The notes: generated from the letters alone by a model not told the origin. Positions 1 to 9,277 are shown, numbered from the stretch's first letter. The stretch: 64,000 nt of DNA from Piscibacillus sp052246295 (GCA_052246295.1 JBQQCO010000013.1), one strand, 5' to 3'. Program-made: numbers and translations.

Positions 1-543
1 CAAAACTTTAATGCAACTATTCAAAAAGCATATGAACAGTCTTTGGAGATAAAAAAATCTATAAATAAAAGCGACGCAATATATTATGATAGTGATAAAA
101 AAAAGACTAGAAATAAAGTAATAGATTTAAGCAGGTATAAGAGTGAGAATGTATTGATGATATCTGTTACATTATCTTCTTACTTGAACTTAGCAACTAG
201 TTTGCATTTATTTCTGAATAGAGATGAACATTTAGATAGTTATCCGTTTGCAGTTGATTTTTTTACATTAGAGAATATTTTAGAAGAATGCTTAAAAAGA
301 AAAGAACCAGAATTATTTATAAATTTTGTTAAAGCAAGAGTAAAAGAATATGGTAGTACTTTTTCATTGCATTCAAGTGAATTAGATTATTTTGGTTATT
401 TTTTAAAAAATAAAAATTTTATACAAGGTGGTAATAAAGGTTTATACACTACAATCGGTTCTGGTTACTCTAGTTTTGTGATTGATGAGAGTAAGGACAA
501 TTATGAATATCCATTGAAATTCTTAAAAGATTTAATAAATTAG
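1..543 (+). CDS. Unknown protein, 5'-truncated by window edge
   Basis: The frame is open from the first base of the window (QNFNAT... read from base 1), so this is the C-terminal 180 residues of a longer protein. The internal TTG at 43 is unlikely to be the real start because nothing resembling a ribosome site precedes it. The visible part is acidic/lysine-rich and AT-rich, with no motif I recognise, no signal peptide and no membrane segment. It lies about 110 bases upstream of the HEPN gene on the same strand and shares its composition, so it may belong to the same defence cluster. Function unknown. Confidence 0.6.
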   Translation, partial: QNFNATIQKAYEQSLEIKKSINKSDAIYYDSDKKKTRNKVIDLSRYKSENVLMISVTLSSYLNLATSLHLFLNRDEHLDSYPFAVDFFTLENILEECLKRKEPELFINFVKARVKEYGSTFSLHSSELDYFGYFLKNKNFIQGGNKGLYTTIGSGYSSFVIDESKDNYEYPLKFLKDLIN

Positions 544-655
544 AAGACAATAAATCTTTTAGTATGTTATTTAGCATTAGGAATGATTAAAAAACTACTA
601 AGAAATAAAAGTAATTGATTAGTTTATAAAGTGTATAAGTAAGGTGGTGCTTTTT

Positions 656-1624
656 TTGAAGTTTTATTTTCTTGCAAGTGTATATAATTTCGAGTTGGAT
701 AAAGTTTTAAATCGAGGAATAAATATAGTAAAAGGCATTAGGTTATCCAATAGTAAGGCTAGATTAGATAGATATGTAGATGATTTTTTCTATGAGTTAG
801 CAGGAAAGTTAGAAGTGGATGAATTATATGATAAGCCTTTTCTGTATTATGAGGGTAATATAGAAAAAGGTGAGGTGGATTTTGATAGAGAAAACGAAAG
901 ATTAGATTTTTTAGATAGATACCTTAGACTTGCGCAATCATTTTCTAATCAACTATGGCTTACTAAGGATAATAGTGTCACAGTACAACAAGGTTTTTTA
1001 TATGTTAAATGTTCAGATGGTACACCTCATTCCATAACCTCTAATATGAGGACACCACTTTTCTTTAATGCACAAGCTGAAAATGAAAAAATAACTTTCA
1101 ATAATGAAGAGATAATAGAACTAACTAATAGACTTGATACATTAGACTATGAATATTTAGATAGTGGGAATGACGAAATGTCTCTTGTAGTAAACACAGC
1201 ATCTAATAGAATAGAAAGGTTTAATTATTTTCTTCAATCTACTAGAACTCAAACACATTTACCTAGTAGGCTTTCAATGTACTGTACATTACTAGAGACA
1301 TTATTGTCTACTGATAAAAATGAAATTACTCATAAGATTTCTGAAAGGTTGGCAAGGATATTAGGTAATACCTATAAAGAACGTAATGAGATTTTTTCCT
1401 TCGTAAAAAATGCTTATTTAGTAAGGTCATCTTTTGTCCATGGTGATAAGTTACCTAAAAAATATAGAAATATAGAAAAACTTAAAGAAATGTCTATTTG
1501 TTTTGATAATTATTTAAGGTCCTTATTTATTTTTATTCTAAGCGATGAAAAGGTAAATCAATTATATAAAGATGACAATAACGAAACATTAAATGAATTT
1601 TTTAAAGAAATAGTATTGAAATAA
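656..1624 (+). CDS. HEPN-domain protein (ApeA-like C-terminal HEPN)
   Basis: The protein has 322 residues from a TTG start at 656, chosen because AAGGTGG at 641-647 sits 8 bases upstream; the in-frame GTG codons at 644/647 lie inside that ribosome site. The N-terminal two thirds is unrecognised. The C-terminal part carries RSSFVHGDKL near residue 256, which fits the HEPN RX4-6H motif, preceded by a helical segment (SERLARILG...RNEIFSFVKNAYLV) typical of ApeA-like HEPN domains. HEPN proteins of this type are commonly metal-independent RNases in toxin or anti-phage systems. It is followed 75 bases later by an AAA ATPase/HNH pair. The HEPN call is fairly safe; RNase activity and a defence role are inferred. 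Confidence 0.75.
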   Translation: MKFYFLASVYNFELDKVLNRGINIVKGIRLSNSKARLDRYVDDFFYELAGKLEVDELYDKPFLYYEGNIEKGEVDFDRENERLDFLDRYLRLAQSFSNQLWLTKDNSVTVQQGFLYVKCSDGTPHSITSNMRTPLFFNAQAENEKITFNNEEIIELTNRLDTLDYEYLDSGNDEMSLVVNTASNRIERFNYFLQSTRTQTHLPSRLSMYCTLLETLLSTDKNEITHKISERLARILGNTYKERNEIFSFVKNAYLVRSSFVHGDKLPKKYRNIEKLKEMSICFDNYLRSLFIFILSDEKVNQLYKDDNNETLNEFFKEIVLK

Positions 1625-1699
1625 ACATATTAACAAATTAATTTACAGTTTAATAGAAGTGTTGAATTTTTTCATCAGAAGTATAAAGGAGGTAAAACT

Positions 1700-3202
1700 T
1701 TGAATTTTTATAATATGCCTGCTGAATATAATTCTTCTTTGCTTAAAAATTCCGAATCGAATAGCATGAAATTTCCTTGTGTAATATTGATTTCTGATAG
1801 ATGGGATGATTATGGTTATAAGACAATGTTTCATCTTAAATATATAGATGAAAATATAGATGAATTTGACTTAGGTAGCATTAAGATTCTAAAGAAAAAT
1901 ACAAAGGAAACAGTAATCCCTAATTCCTTTACATCACTAACAGATAACTATTATTCATTAGGTCAAGATTTGGAGTATTATAAAAAAGTTTATAAATTAC
2001 GTAACTATGAAGATATATTAGTTGGATTAAGAGATATTGTATATGATGAAAGTCTTGCTAATAAAATCGAAGAAAACAATGCATTCTATACATCATTATT
2101 AAGAAATAGCGAGGCAAGAGAGGCATTAAATAAAGGAAGAAAAATTTTTAATAAAGATATTGAAATAAAGAATATATTAAAGTTTAACTTCACGGCTAAT
2201 CTTAAGGGGGCAAACTTAGCACACGAACTTGAATTTGATTTTACAGATGAAGAATACTTACCTAATAGAATAAACTTACTTATTGGTAAAAACGGAACTG
2301 GAAAAACTCAAATTTTAGCCAAGATAGCCAATTCACTAAGTGGAATGAAAATGAAAAAACAAGGCACTTTTAAACCTGAAAAACCAAGTTTTAGTAGAGT
2401 GATTGCAATATCATATAGTGCATTTGATGTTTTTGAGAAGCCGAAATCTACTGGGGCAGTTTCTTATAAATATTGTGGATTAAGAAATGAAAATAATCAA
2501 TTAAACTCAGAATTACATAAGAAAATTAAAAGGTCTATTAATAAAATAGAGGACAGAGGTTTGTTAGATAAGTGGAAAAGTATAATTTGTAATGTAATAG
2601 AAATTGAAGATATTAACGAAGTTTTCGGTGACTTAGACAATGTTGATAGTTATAAAAATTTAGATAATATTGTTACTAATAAAAAAATAAATTATTTCAT
2701 TAATTTGAATAATTTGGTAGATACTAAATTAAGTTCTGGTCAAAACTTCATTTTAGCAACATTAACTGACGTAATCGCTAATATTACCTCAAATTCTCTT
2801 GTGTTATTTGATGAACCTGAATCTTACTTGCATCCCAATGCCATAACCAAGTTGATTAATGCATTGCAAGAATTGTTAACGGAATTTGACTCATACGCTA
2901 TTTTAGCTACCCATTCCCCAATAATTTTACAAAGTGTCCCTTCTAAATACGTAAATATTATTGAGAAAATAAATAATAATCCATATATATATAAACCTCA
3001 GATTGAATGCTTTGGTGAAAACTTAACTACAATTACAAATGATATCTTTGGAATACAAGATTCAGATATTAACTATAAAAAAACATTAATTGATATGATA
3101 AACAGAGGATTAAATTATGATGATATTATTAATTCTTTTAACGGCAAATTAAGTTTAAATGCAAAAATACTAATTAAAAATATTCTTGCTGATATGGAGT
3201 AA
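1700..3202 (+). CDS. AAA/ABC-type ATPase, Septu PtuA-like
   Basis: The protein has 500 residues from TTG at 1700, with AGGAGG seven bases upstream. An N-terminal region of about 170 residues with a WDDYGYKTMFHL segment precedes an SMC/RecF-like ATPase: Walker A GKNGTGKT near residues 196-203, an SSGQ signature near 346, Walker B LVLFDEPESYLHP near 367-379 and a switch histidine in ATHSP near 405. The next gene, an HNH nuclease, starts 7 bases after the stop, so the two are very probably co-translated. That pairing is the hallmark of Septu (PtuA ATPase with PtuB HNH), known to block phage. Assignment to Septu rather than another ATPase-HNH system rests on gene order and motifs only. Confidence 0.8.
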   Translation: MNFYNMPAEYNSSLLKNSESNSMKFPCVILISDRWDDYGYKTMFHLKYIDENIDEFDLGSIKILKKNTKETVIPNSFTSLTDNYYSLGQDLEYYKKVYKLRNYEDILVGLRDIVYDESLANKIEENNAFYTSLLRNSEAREALNKGRKIFNKDIEIKNILKFNFTANLKGANLAHELEFDFTDEEYLPNRINLLIGKNGTGKTQILAKIANSLSGMKMKKQGTFKPEKPSFSRVIAISYSAFDVFEKPKSTGAVSYKYCGLRNENNQLNSELHKKIKRSINKIEDRGLLDKWKSIICNVIEIEDINEVFGDLDNVDSYKNLDNIVTNKKINYFINLNNLVDTKLSSGQNFILATLTDVIANITSNSLVLFDEPESYLHPNAITKLINALQELLTEFDSYAILATHSPIILQSVPSKYVNIIEKINNNPYIYKPQIECFGENLTTITNDIFGIQDSDINYKKTLIDMINRGLNYDDIINSFNGKLSLNAKILIKNILADME

Positions 3203-3208
3203 TAAATT

Positions 3209-4060
3209 ATGAAGAACTTTTATCATTTAACAGATTCTCCAAAAACATGGTTTGAAGATATAGCAAATATAAAAAGAGGAGAAAATAAGACTATACTTGA
3301 AAGTATAAAGGATAAAGTGTTTCAACAGTACGATAACTATTGGCAAAGTAAATCCAATTTAGAAACACTTATTTCAACCTCCTTTTCTGACAAAGAAAGA
3401 GAAGCTTTATTGCATTGCTATGACAATCAGACTCAAAAATTGGAAGAGTTAAAACTAAAAATCAGACAAACTCAACCAATTGAGTTCAGTTCTACATGTC
3501 AATATTGTGGTATTAATTACCCTAATACATTTGACCATTATATACCTAAAGAAATTTTTCCAGAATTAAGTGTGCTACATTATAATCTTATTCCTTGTTG
3601 TTCTGAATGTAATAGTAATAAGGGCAGTAAATGGATAAGTAACAATGATGAAAGGCGATTTCTACAATTATATTTTGATAAGTTACCCACTGATAGACAA
3701 TATCTATTTACAGAGATAAAATTTGATGATGGTATACCAAATGCAAAATTTTATATTAGGAATGAATATGGGGTAAAAGAAGATTTATTTAATATTATTG
3801 AATCGCATTTTAAAGAATTAAACTTGAGGTCTAGATACGCCCTTAAATCCAATGAAGTTATTTCAGAAATTAAAGGTAGAACATTGACATATATTATGAA
3901 AGATATTGATGCACCAATAGAAAATATAATTGAATCAGAAATTTTTGCATTAAGGAACCAATATGGTATGAATTATTGGAAGGCATCTTTATATGAAGGG
4001 CTATTATATAATGAATTTATAGAGACTTTAAGGCTATATGCAATACAGGAGATGTTTTAA
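3209..4060 (+). CDS. HNH endonuclease, Septu PtuB-like
   Basis: The protein has 283 residues. An HNH/zinc-finger core is visible: CQYCG near residue 97, FDHYIPK near 108 (the catalytic histidine is expected in DHY), then an Asn-containing stretch ending in CCSECNSNKGSKW near 130-142, giving the two CxxC pairs of a McrA/PtuB-type HNH domain. An N-terminal helical segment and about 130 residues of C-terminal extension flank it. It starts 7 bases after the ATPase gene. It is probably the nuclease effector of the pair, cutting DNA or tRNA; the substrate cannot be read from sequence. Confidence 0.8.
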   Translation: MKNFYHLTDSPKTWFEDIANIKRGENKTILESIKDKVFQQYDNYWQSKSNLETLISTSFSDKEREALLHCYDNQTQKLEELKLKIRQTQPIEFSSTCQYCGINYPNTFDHYIPKEIFPELSVLHYNLIPCCSECNSNKGSKWISNNDERRFLQLYFDKLPTDRQYLFTEIKFDDGIPNAKFYIRNEYGVKEDLFNIIESHFKELNLRSRYALKSNEVISEIKGRTLTYIMKDIDAPIENIIESEIFALRNQYGMNYWKASLYEGLLYNEFIETLRLYAIQEMF

Positions 4061-4175
4061 GAACATTATTTTTTATATCAACACCACTACATCTCAATTT
4101 TATCTACCACCTATTAACCTCACATGTGGAGTTGGTTGCGGAGATTGAATTGAAAGAAGAGAAATAATTTGAAAT

Positions 4176-4226
4176 AAGTAGTTCAGTTTTGGATAAATAA
4201 GATCCTTAGTTGAACTACTTTTTTGT
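4176..4226 (+). terminator. Rho-independent terminator after the HNH gene
   Basis: AAGTAGTTCA at 4176 pairs with TGAACTACTT ending at 4220, with an inner pairing of GGAT with ATCC, followed by a T run (4219-4224). It lies about 115 bases downstream of the HNH stop codon and probably ends the HEPN/Septu-like transcript. Confidence 0.75.
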
Positions 4227-4260
4227 TTGGAAGGATTTCATGGTTATAAATTATGGCTAG

Positions 4261-4814
4261 TTAATTCCTAAACACCCTTTCCACCTCTATCTCTAGACCT
4301 TCAAAAATGAACGAGTTTGCTGTCTCATTAATTTTATAAGTTTTATAACGTTTTATATTTTGGCTTTGAAATTGATACACCATAATCTCTTTATTATCTG
4401 GGTTCACAATCCAGTATTCTTCCACTCCACACGTCATATAGAGATCCAGTTTTAAAATTAATCCTGCTTCTGAGTACTTCTCAAAAGCACCTCAACTACT
4501 AATTTTGGAGTTCCTCTATAATAATCATCCTCCGTTAGCTGATCCTCGAGATCACAAATAACTAGCAAATCAGGTTGAACCATATTTCTTTCATTCGTTG
4601 AAGGTCTAATTAGTTCAATGTCAAATGGCGCTACAAAGGGGGTACAACTAGTACCTTCCAAATATGTAGAGAACATAGTAATTAATTTTGTAACAGCATA
4701 CTGGTGAGAAGTTTTTGAAGATGCTTGTAGATAAATTTCACCAGAAATATACTCAACTCGTTTATCGGTTGTGTCTCGAAACCTCAAAAACTCCTCATAA
4801 CTTGCTTTATGGCC
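4261..4814 (-). pseudogene. Uma2-family (DUF820) nuclease, broken
   Basis: Reading leftward, the frame gives ASYEEFLRFRDTTDKRVEY, then PDLLVICD and GTPKLVVEVL, the N-terminal two thirds of a Uma2/DUF820 PD-(D/E)xK protein. It then stops after a few unrelated codons at 4458. The missing C-terminal part (EKYSEAGLIL...VEEYWIVNPDNKEI...ending RVFRN) continues in another frame to a TAA at 4261, so a small out-of-frame deletion lies near 4485. The only start in frame is the TTG at 4787. The upstream frame is continuous with the TAG of the antitoxin gene. Probably inactive. Confidence 0.8.
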
Positions 4815-4988
4815 CTAACCAAATATGCGCAAGTTTTCACGGACCCCTTCAAGACTCACACGTCCTCGATGGTTAGTAGTTAACCTTGCAATTTCGATAC
4901 CTTCTTGTGTAATTATGATGTCCTTTGCTGAAGCTAATACTAGATATTTTTCTAAGTTATGTTTTAACTCAATGGTGCTAACATTCAT
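4815..4988 (-). CDS. Phd/YefM-like antitoxin (small)
   Basis: The protein has 57 residues from an ATG at 4988 preceded by GAGGTG (longer in-frame starts lack a ribosome site). The pattern MNVSTIELKHNLEKYLVLA followed by IIITQEGIEIARLT resembles the DNA-binding N-terminal half of Phd/YefM antitoxins, which fold as a strand-helix-strand dimer. It sits directly upstream of the broken Uma2 gene in the same orientation; antitoxin-like genes are often paired with Uma2 proteins. With the partner broken it is probably a relic, or an orphan autorepressor. Confidence 0.65.
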   Translation of the reverse strand: MNVSTIELKHNLEKYLVLASAKDIIITQEGIEIARLTTNHRGRVSLEGVRENLRIFG

Positions 4989-5121
4989 AATAAACACCTC
5001 ATTTAGAGTAATTAACTTTATTATACAAAGTTTTTGGAAAACCGACCATATTAACAACACTTGAAATGCTTATATAAATAAAATATGGTTGAACTAATAG
5101 ATGTAGTTAGGAGGACAGTAT

Positions 5122-6780
5122 ATGAAGTTATCAGATTTCGAGGATCAAATAGATGAAATTATTCTAGAGCGTGGTTACAAGTATTTCATAGATGATAAAG
5201 TAGAGAATTTGGATGAGGTTGAAGAGAATCATTTTATGGCCTTAGTGCCAGGTACAGAAATCTACTTAGTACATGTTAAGTTTGCGGACGATCAGGATAA
5301 AATTATTAAATTAAAATGCGATTGTCCTTATGATGTAGGGAAATATTGCAAGCATCAAGTGGCGGTTCTTTATGCACTTGAGAAAAAATTGCTAGGTGGT
5401 AAAATCAAAAAGAAGAAAAGCTTAGAGGATTTATTACCTTGCCTAAGTAAAGAAGAACTCATTGAACTCATATTAAAAATAAGTTTTGAACATGAAGATG
5501 TAGAAAGAAAACTATTGTTTCAACTATCTCCATCCGAAGATGAACTTGAAAATAGCAAAAGGTTAATAAGCCAGTATATTGGTGAAGCAGAGGAATTTGA
5601 CGGATTTATTCCTTGGAATCGAATGGATGACGCATTAACTGGTGTTGAGATGGTTTTAGAGAGGGCTTATGGAAAATTGCAGCGTAACGATGAAGAGACA
5701 GCAGTCAGGCTAAGCTTATTGGCTATCCCAGCTATAGTAGACATGCTAGATTTTGCTGATGATTCGGGTGGGTTTGTCATGCCAGTTATAGAAGAGGCCT
5801 TTACGATCATTGACACTGCTCTAGAAAAAGGTATTAATCGCTTTAAATTAGAGACTAAAGAAGAATTGTATTATGTACTGATGAATGAAGCTTTCAATGA
5901 ACGATATGATGGCTGGCCTGAATGGAGAGTACAGTTGATGAATAGTTGTATCATTTTTTGCGATTACGATCCACTTAGAGAGCAATTAGAAAAACAAGTT
6001 AAACATTTTATAGATAAGTATTCTAAAGACTCGATGAACGATTATGAAGTCTCAAAGCTGAAAGAAATCCAGTTTAAACTAATCCAACGCTACGATGGTG
6101 AGAGTCAAGCGCTTGATTTCATTCATCATAATGTCGACACACCTGATTTCCGAGAGAAAGCTATTCGTCACCACCTAGAAAATAGCGCTTATGAGAAGGT
6201 GATCGAACTTTGCGATAACGGGATTGAACGGGATTCAAAGTATGCAGGGCTGGTTTCAAAGTGGAAAGAATTTAAACTTCAAGCTTACGAAGAACTGGGT
6301 AATCTTAATAAGCAAAAGGAACTGACTAAAGATTTATTATTGACTAATCGTGACTATAGTTACTATGAAAAATTGAAAGGCCATTACTCGTCAGACGAAT
6401 GGCCAAACGTATTGTCAGAGATCTTAGTTAAACTTGAAAATACGAGTCATTTTTTATCAAATATTTATACTAAAATACTCATTGAGGAAAAGATGTTTAA
6501 AGAGTTATTGGAGTACTGCCAAAAAGAACCTAAACTTATCAACTATTATCACCAGCACCTAATAGATGATTACCCAGGCGAAGTAAAAAACTTGTTCAGA
6601 AGCCATATATTCACCCTATCTGAAGATTCTGGTACTAGAGAACACTACCGAAAAATCTGCAGAGAAATTCAAGAATATAAGCAAGTCTTTGGGTATGAAG
6701 AAGCCAACAAACTCATTAACGAGTTAAGAGAGCTATATTATAAACGTCCGGCATTTATGGATGAGTTGGATAAGATTTAG
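5122..6780 (+). CDS. SWIM zinc-finger protein
   Basis: The protein has 552 residues; ATG at 5122 follows AGGAGG. The N-terminal region contains CDCPYDVGKYCKH near residues 66-78, a SWIM zinc finger (CxCx(n)CxH), which binds nucleic acid or protein. The rest is mostly helical and acidic with repeat-like helical segments, as in the large SWIM proteins of Bacillaceae. It ends 29 bases before the deaminase gene, so the two may be co-transcribed. Molecular role unknown. Confidence 0.85.
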   Translation: MKLSDFEDQIDEIILERGYKYFIDDKVENLDEVEENHFMALVPGTEIYLVHVKFADDQDKIIKLKCDCPYDVGKYCKHQVAVLYALEKKLLGGKIKKKKSLEDLLPCLSKEELIELILKISFEHEDVERKLLFQLSPSEDELENSKRLISQYIGEAEEFDGFIPWNRMDDALTGVEMVLERAYGKLQRNDEETAVRLSLLAIPAIVDMLDFADDSGGFVMPVIEEAFTIIDTALEKGINRFKLETKEELYYVLMNEAFNERYDGWPEWRVQLMNSCIIFCDYDPLREQLEKQVKHFIDKYSKDSMNDYEVSKLKEIQFKLIQRYDGESQALDFIHHNVDTPDFREKAIRHHLENSAYEKVIELCDNGIERDSKYAGLVSKWKEFKLQAYEELGNLNKQKELTKDLLLTNRDYSYYEKLKGHYSSDEWPNVLSEILVKLENTSHFLSNIYTKILIEEKMFKELLEYCQKEPKLINYYHQHLIDDYPGEVKNLFRSHIFTLSEDSGTREHYRKICREIQEYKQVFGYEEANKLINELRELYYKRPAFMDELDKI

Positions 6781-6809
6781 CCCCTGACAAGTAATGAGGA
6801 GGAACATAA

Positions 6810-7226
6810 TTGAGTATCGAACAAACATTATATCAATCAGCAAAAGATTTAATTAGAAAAAGGTACCCTACTGGATGGGGAGGTGCTGCAGCCATGTGCA
6901 CTGAGAATGGAGAAGTCTTGACCAGTGTAGCTCCAGAAGTCATTAATGCGTCAACGGAGTTGTGTATTGAAACAGGCGCTATATTGGAAGCGCATAAACA
7001 TAAAACAAGAATTACTCATTCACTCTGTTTAGTAAGGGATCATGAAAACGATGAGTTCAAAGTGTTAACTCCATGTGGGGTGTGTCAGGAGAGGTTAATG
7101 TATTGGGGGAATGGTGTAAAGGTTGCCGTATCAATGAATGAACAACCATTATTATTCAAGACACTGACAGAAGTACAGCCTTACCATTGGTCTCAGGCGT
7201 ATAGTGATGAAGAATTGTTCGACTAA
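6810..7226 (+). CDS. Cytidine deaminase-like protein (blasticidin-S deaminase type)
   Basis: The protein has 138 residues from TTG 6810, with GAGGAGG about 7 bases upstream. The zinc motifs of the CDA fold are visible: ELCIETGAI (Cys as first ligand followed by the catalytic Glu) and PCGVCQERL (two further Cys ligands). Length and motif spacing fit tetrameric cytidine/blasticidin-S deaminases. It would hydrolytically deaminate a cytosine nucleoside; the substrate is not determinable here. A terminator follows at 7245. Confidence 0.85.
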   Translation: MSIEQTLYQSAKDLIRKRYPTGWGGAAAMCTENGEVLTSVAPEVINASTELCIETGAILEAHKHKTRITHSLCLVRDHENDEFKVLTPCGVCQERLMYWGNGVKVAVSMNEQPLLFKTLTEVQPYHWSQAYSDEELFD

Positions 7227-7244
7227 TAAAATCTATCTAAAGCG

Positions 7245-7279
7245 AGAGCATTTTCCGATAAGGGATTTGCTCTTTTTTG
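7245..7279 (+). terminator. Terminator after deaminase gene
   Basis: AGAGCA (7245-7250) pairs with TGCTCT (7268-7273), with partial pairing in the loop, and is followed by a T run to 7278. It ends the SWIM/deaminase transcript. Confidence 0.7.
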
Positions 7280-7492
7280 TAGTCAACCAAACTACCTTCA
7301 TTTATTCTTAATCACCACACCTAAAAATCACAAAAAACATTCATGCTCTCTTGCTAATTATTCAGGTTTAGTTATGAGAAACTAAAGGAATTGTAGTAGC
7401 ATCTTTTTTAAAAGCATATGGTTGGTAAGGAGTAACCCATAGAATTTAAGGGTAAACGTTAAAAGTGTAATAATAACCATTGGAGGTACGCG

Positions 7493-8361
7493 ATGAGATT
7501 TGCTGGTGTAGCCTTAGTGATGCTAGCTGCTATATGTTGGGGTATAACTGGAGGAATTGCTGATATTTTAATGAACAAGGCCGGGATCCACTTGTCATTT
7601 CATTTTATCAGGGGGCTGTTGGCCTTTTAACATTTTTCATATGGTTTCTGTTTCGCTTTAAACAAAATTGGGCCCACTCTAAGCAGTTATACTTGTGGTC
7701 TATTTTGGCAGGATTAGGTGTAGCGGGTAACTTCACACTATACTTCATAGGTATTCAGTCTTCAAGCGTAGCTGTGGCAGCCACTCTCATGTACACTGCA
7801 CCTGTCATCGTTCGTTTAGTCTCCTTCCTATTTCGAATAGAACGATCGACTTGGTTTAAATGGTGTTGTATTGTGGGGGTGATTTTGGGGATTATTCTAC
7901 TGACAGGTGCCTACAACACTGAATCCATTTCAGTTAGCTTTCTAGGAGTAGCTGCAGGTATTGGTGCAGGTGTTTCCTATGCTGTATTTATATTCGGCTT
8001 TAAAAACGCTTCTTCTATAGGAAAAACACAGCCATCGTTACTCATTGCTTTTGTGACATTTTGTCTGATCCTCTTTGGATTTTCGGACACAGGTGAGGCA
8101 GCTGCTGTGTTGTCATCCAGTGATCTTGGTTGGTTTATTCTAATCGGAATTATAGGTTCAGGATTATCGTTTATCTTGTATATGATTGGGATTCGCCGAA
8201 CGACGCCGACAACAGCGTCGATGGTAGCGATGGTCGAGCCGGTGACAGCTTCATTATTTGGTGTTCTCATTCTCGGAGATCATTTGTCCATTATTCAACT
8301 TCTGGGAATGGCACTCATTTTAGTGACAATCACCGTGCTTAGTGTTAAACAGTCGGATTAA
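7493..8361 (+). pseudogene. EamA/DMT-family transporter, frameshifted
   Basis: An ATG at 7493 with GGAGG at 7482 opens a frame (RFAGVALVMLAAICWGITGG) that runs into a stop at about 7628. The remaining nine or so membrane segments continue in the +1 frame from about 7585 (DPLVISFYQGAVGLLTFF...) to 8361. Restoring one base around 7579-7585 gives a continuous 10-TM EamA protein of about 289 residues. Because it is a single-base defect, a sequencing error is possible. Family members export metabolites or amino acids. Confidence 0.8.
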
Positions 8362-8420
8362 GCATGAATTTAAAAAAAGATTGACTATGAAGTCCGACGA
8401 CGCGTCTCATGTACCCCATT

Positions 8421-8630
8421 TATCGACCCCTAAATCTAAGATATCGACCCTTTTTTCAAATATATCGACCACGAAATTTGTCGACGCGGTAAAAATAGCC
8501 TTTTTATCGACCCCTAAATTGAATATATCTAACCCTTTCACAAAAATATCTACCCCGAATTTTGTCGACGAAGTAAAAAAAGCGAATTTATCTACCCCTA
8601 AAACAGATTTATCTAACCTTTCTAGACAAA
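8421..8630. repeat. 21-bp degenerate repeat array 1 (ten units, 84-bp higher order)
   Basis: TATC(G/T)A-type units begin at 8421, 8442, 8463, 8505, 8526, 8547, 8589 and 8610, all on an exact 21-base grid. The slots at 8484 and 8568 carry a variant unit starting ACG(C/A)(G/A)GTAAAAA. The four unit types recur in the same order, so the array also repeats every 84 bases (8421 and 8505). It lies between the 3' ends of the EamA pseudogene and gbsR. The same unit family occurs at 12781 and 58067. Confidence 0.85.
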
Positions 8631-8632
8631 AA

Positions 8633-8660
8633 ACAGCCCCTCCATCGTTGGAGGGGCTGT
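8633..8660 (-). terminator. gbsR terminator
   Basis: A perfect 12-bp stem (ACAGCCCCTCCA / TGGAGGGGCTGT) with a 4-base loop, with an A run at 8626-8632 that becomes the U tract for leftward transcription. It starts 4 bases past the gbsR stop. Confidence 0.9.
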
Positions 8661-8663
8661 CAA

Positions 8664-9227
8664 TTATTCCTTTTTCTCTTCCTCGATTGGTAAAAACTCA
8701 AAAATCTCACCTGACTCTACGGAATGAACGAGTCGTTCTAGCCAGTGACAGTACTTACGGTAATCTTCAAGCTGTTGCAAATCCTTCTCAGCTTTTACTT
8801 TCAAGTCTTCGTCAACAGTTTCATCATTCAAAATCTCATTCAGCATGTCTTCAGCATGATCAATCGCTGCTAGGTTGATTTTTGCTTCGCGTTCCCACTT
8901 ATCGCCAAAGAAATGGGAGAAGTATTGAAAGAAATTTTTCTCTGCAATAAATAAATCCTTGCGCGAGCCTTTCTTCCAAACCTTTTTTACAATATTGATC
9001 TCTTGTAACTTACGGACAGCCGTGCTCATACTCGGCTTACTCATACCAAGGTCATCTTTCATATCATCAAGCGTTAAAGGGTCATGTTTAAAATACATCG
9101 TTGCATATAACCTTCCAATAGATGGGGTCACACCATAAAGGTCCATTGTTTCTGCAATTGAGTCTATGACGGCACTTTCAGCTTCTTCAAGCAATTCTTC
9201 TGCTTTTTGCTGTTTATTTTCTTTCAC
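8664..9227 (-). CDS. gbsR: GbsR, choline-sensing repressor of betaine synthesis
   Basis: The protein has 187 residues from GTG 9227 (AAGAGGG upstream). It is a MarR/GbsR-type winged helix with MYFKHDPLTLDDMKDDLGMS then KPSMSTAVRKLQEINIVKKV (recognition helix and wing), followed by a helical choline-binding/dimer region and an acidic tail. It is divergent from gbsA with 222 bases between starts, the usual arrangement. In B. subtilis GbsR represses gbsAB and choline uptake, and choline relieves this. A candidate operator is the palindrome at 9278. Confidence 0.93.
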   Translation of the reverse strand: MKENKQQKAEELLEEAESAVIDSIAETMDLYGVTPSIGRLYATMYFKHDPLTLDDMKDDLGMSKPSMSTAVRKLQEINIVKKVWKKGSRKDLFIAEKNFFQYFSHFFGDKWEREAKINLAAIDHAEDMLNEILNDETVDEDLKVKAEKDLQQLEDYRKYCHWLERLVHSVESGEIFEFLPIEEEKKE

Positions 9228-9277
9228 GATTAACCCTCTTTTCTTACTTTATCTACATTAATTTTAACATTTTGTTA

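Noticed and set aside
1700..4060. Retron with ATPase-HNH effectors
   Set aside because: No reverse transcriptase gene or msr/msd-like RNA is visible in the window next to the pair; upstream there is a HEPN gene instead.
7977..8270. Minus-strand ORF inside the EamA pseudogene
   Set aside because: A shadow of the membrane-protein codons; no ribosome site and no protein-like motif.
8342..8878. 178-codon forward ORF covering repeat array 1 and the 3' part of gbsR
   Set aside because: It has no ribosome site, runs through the gbsR terminator and then antisense to gbsR. It is open mainly because the array period is a multiple of three.
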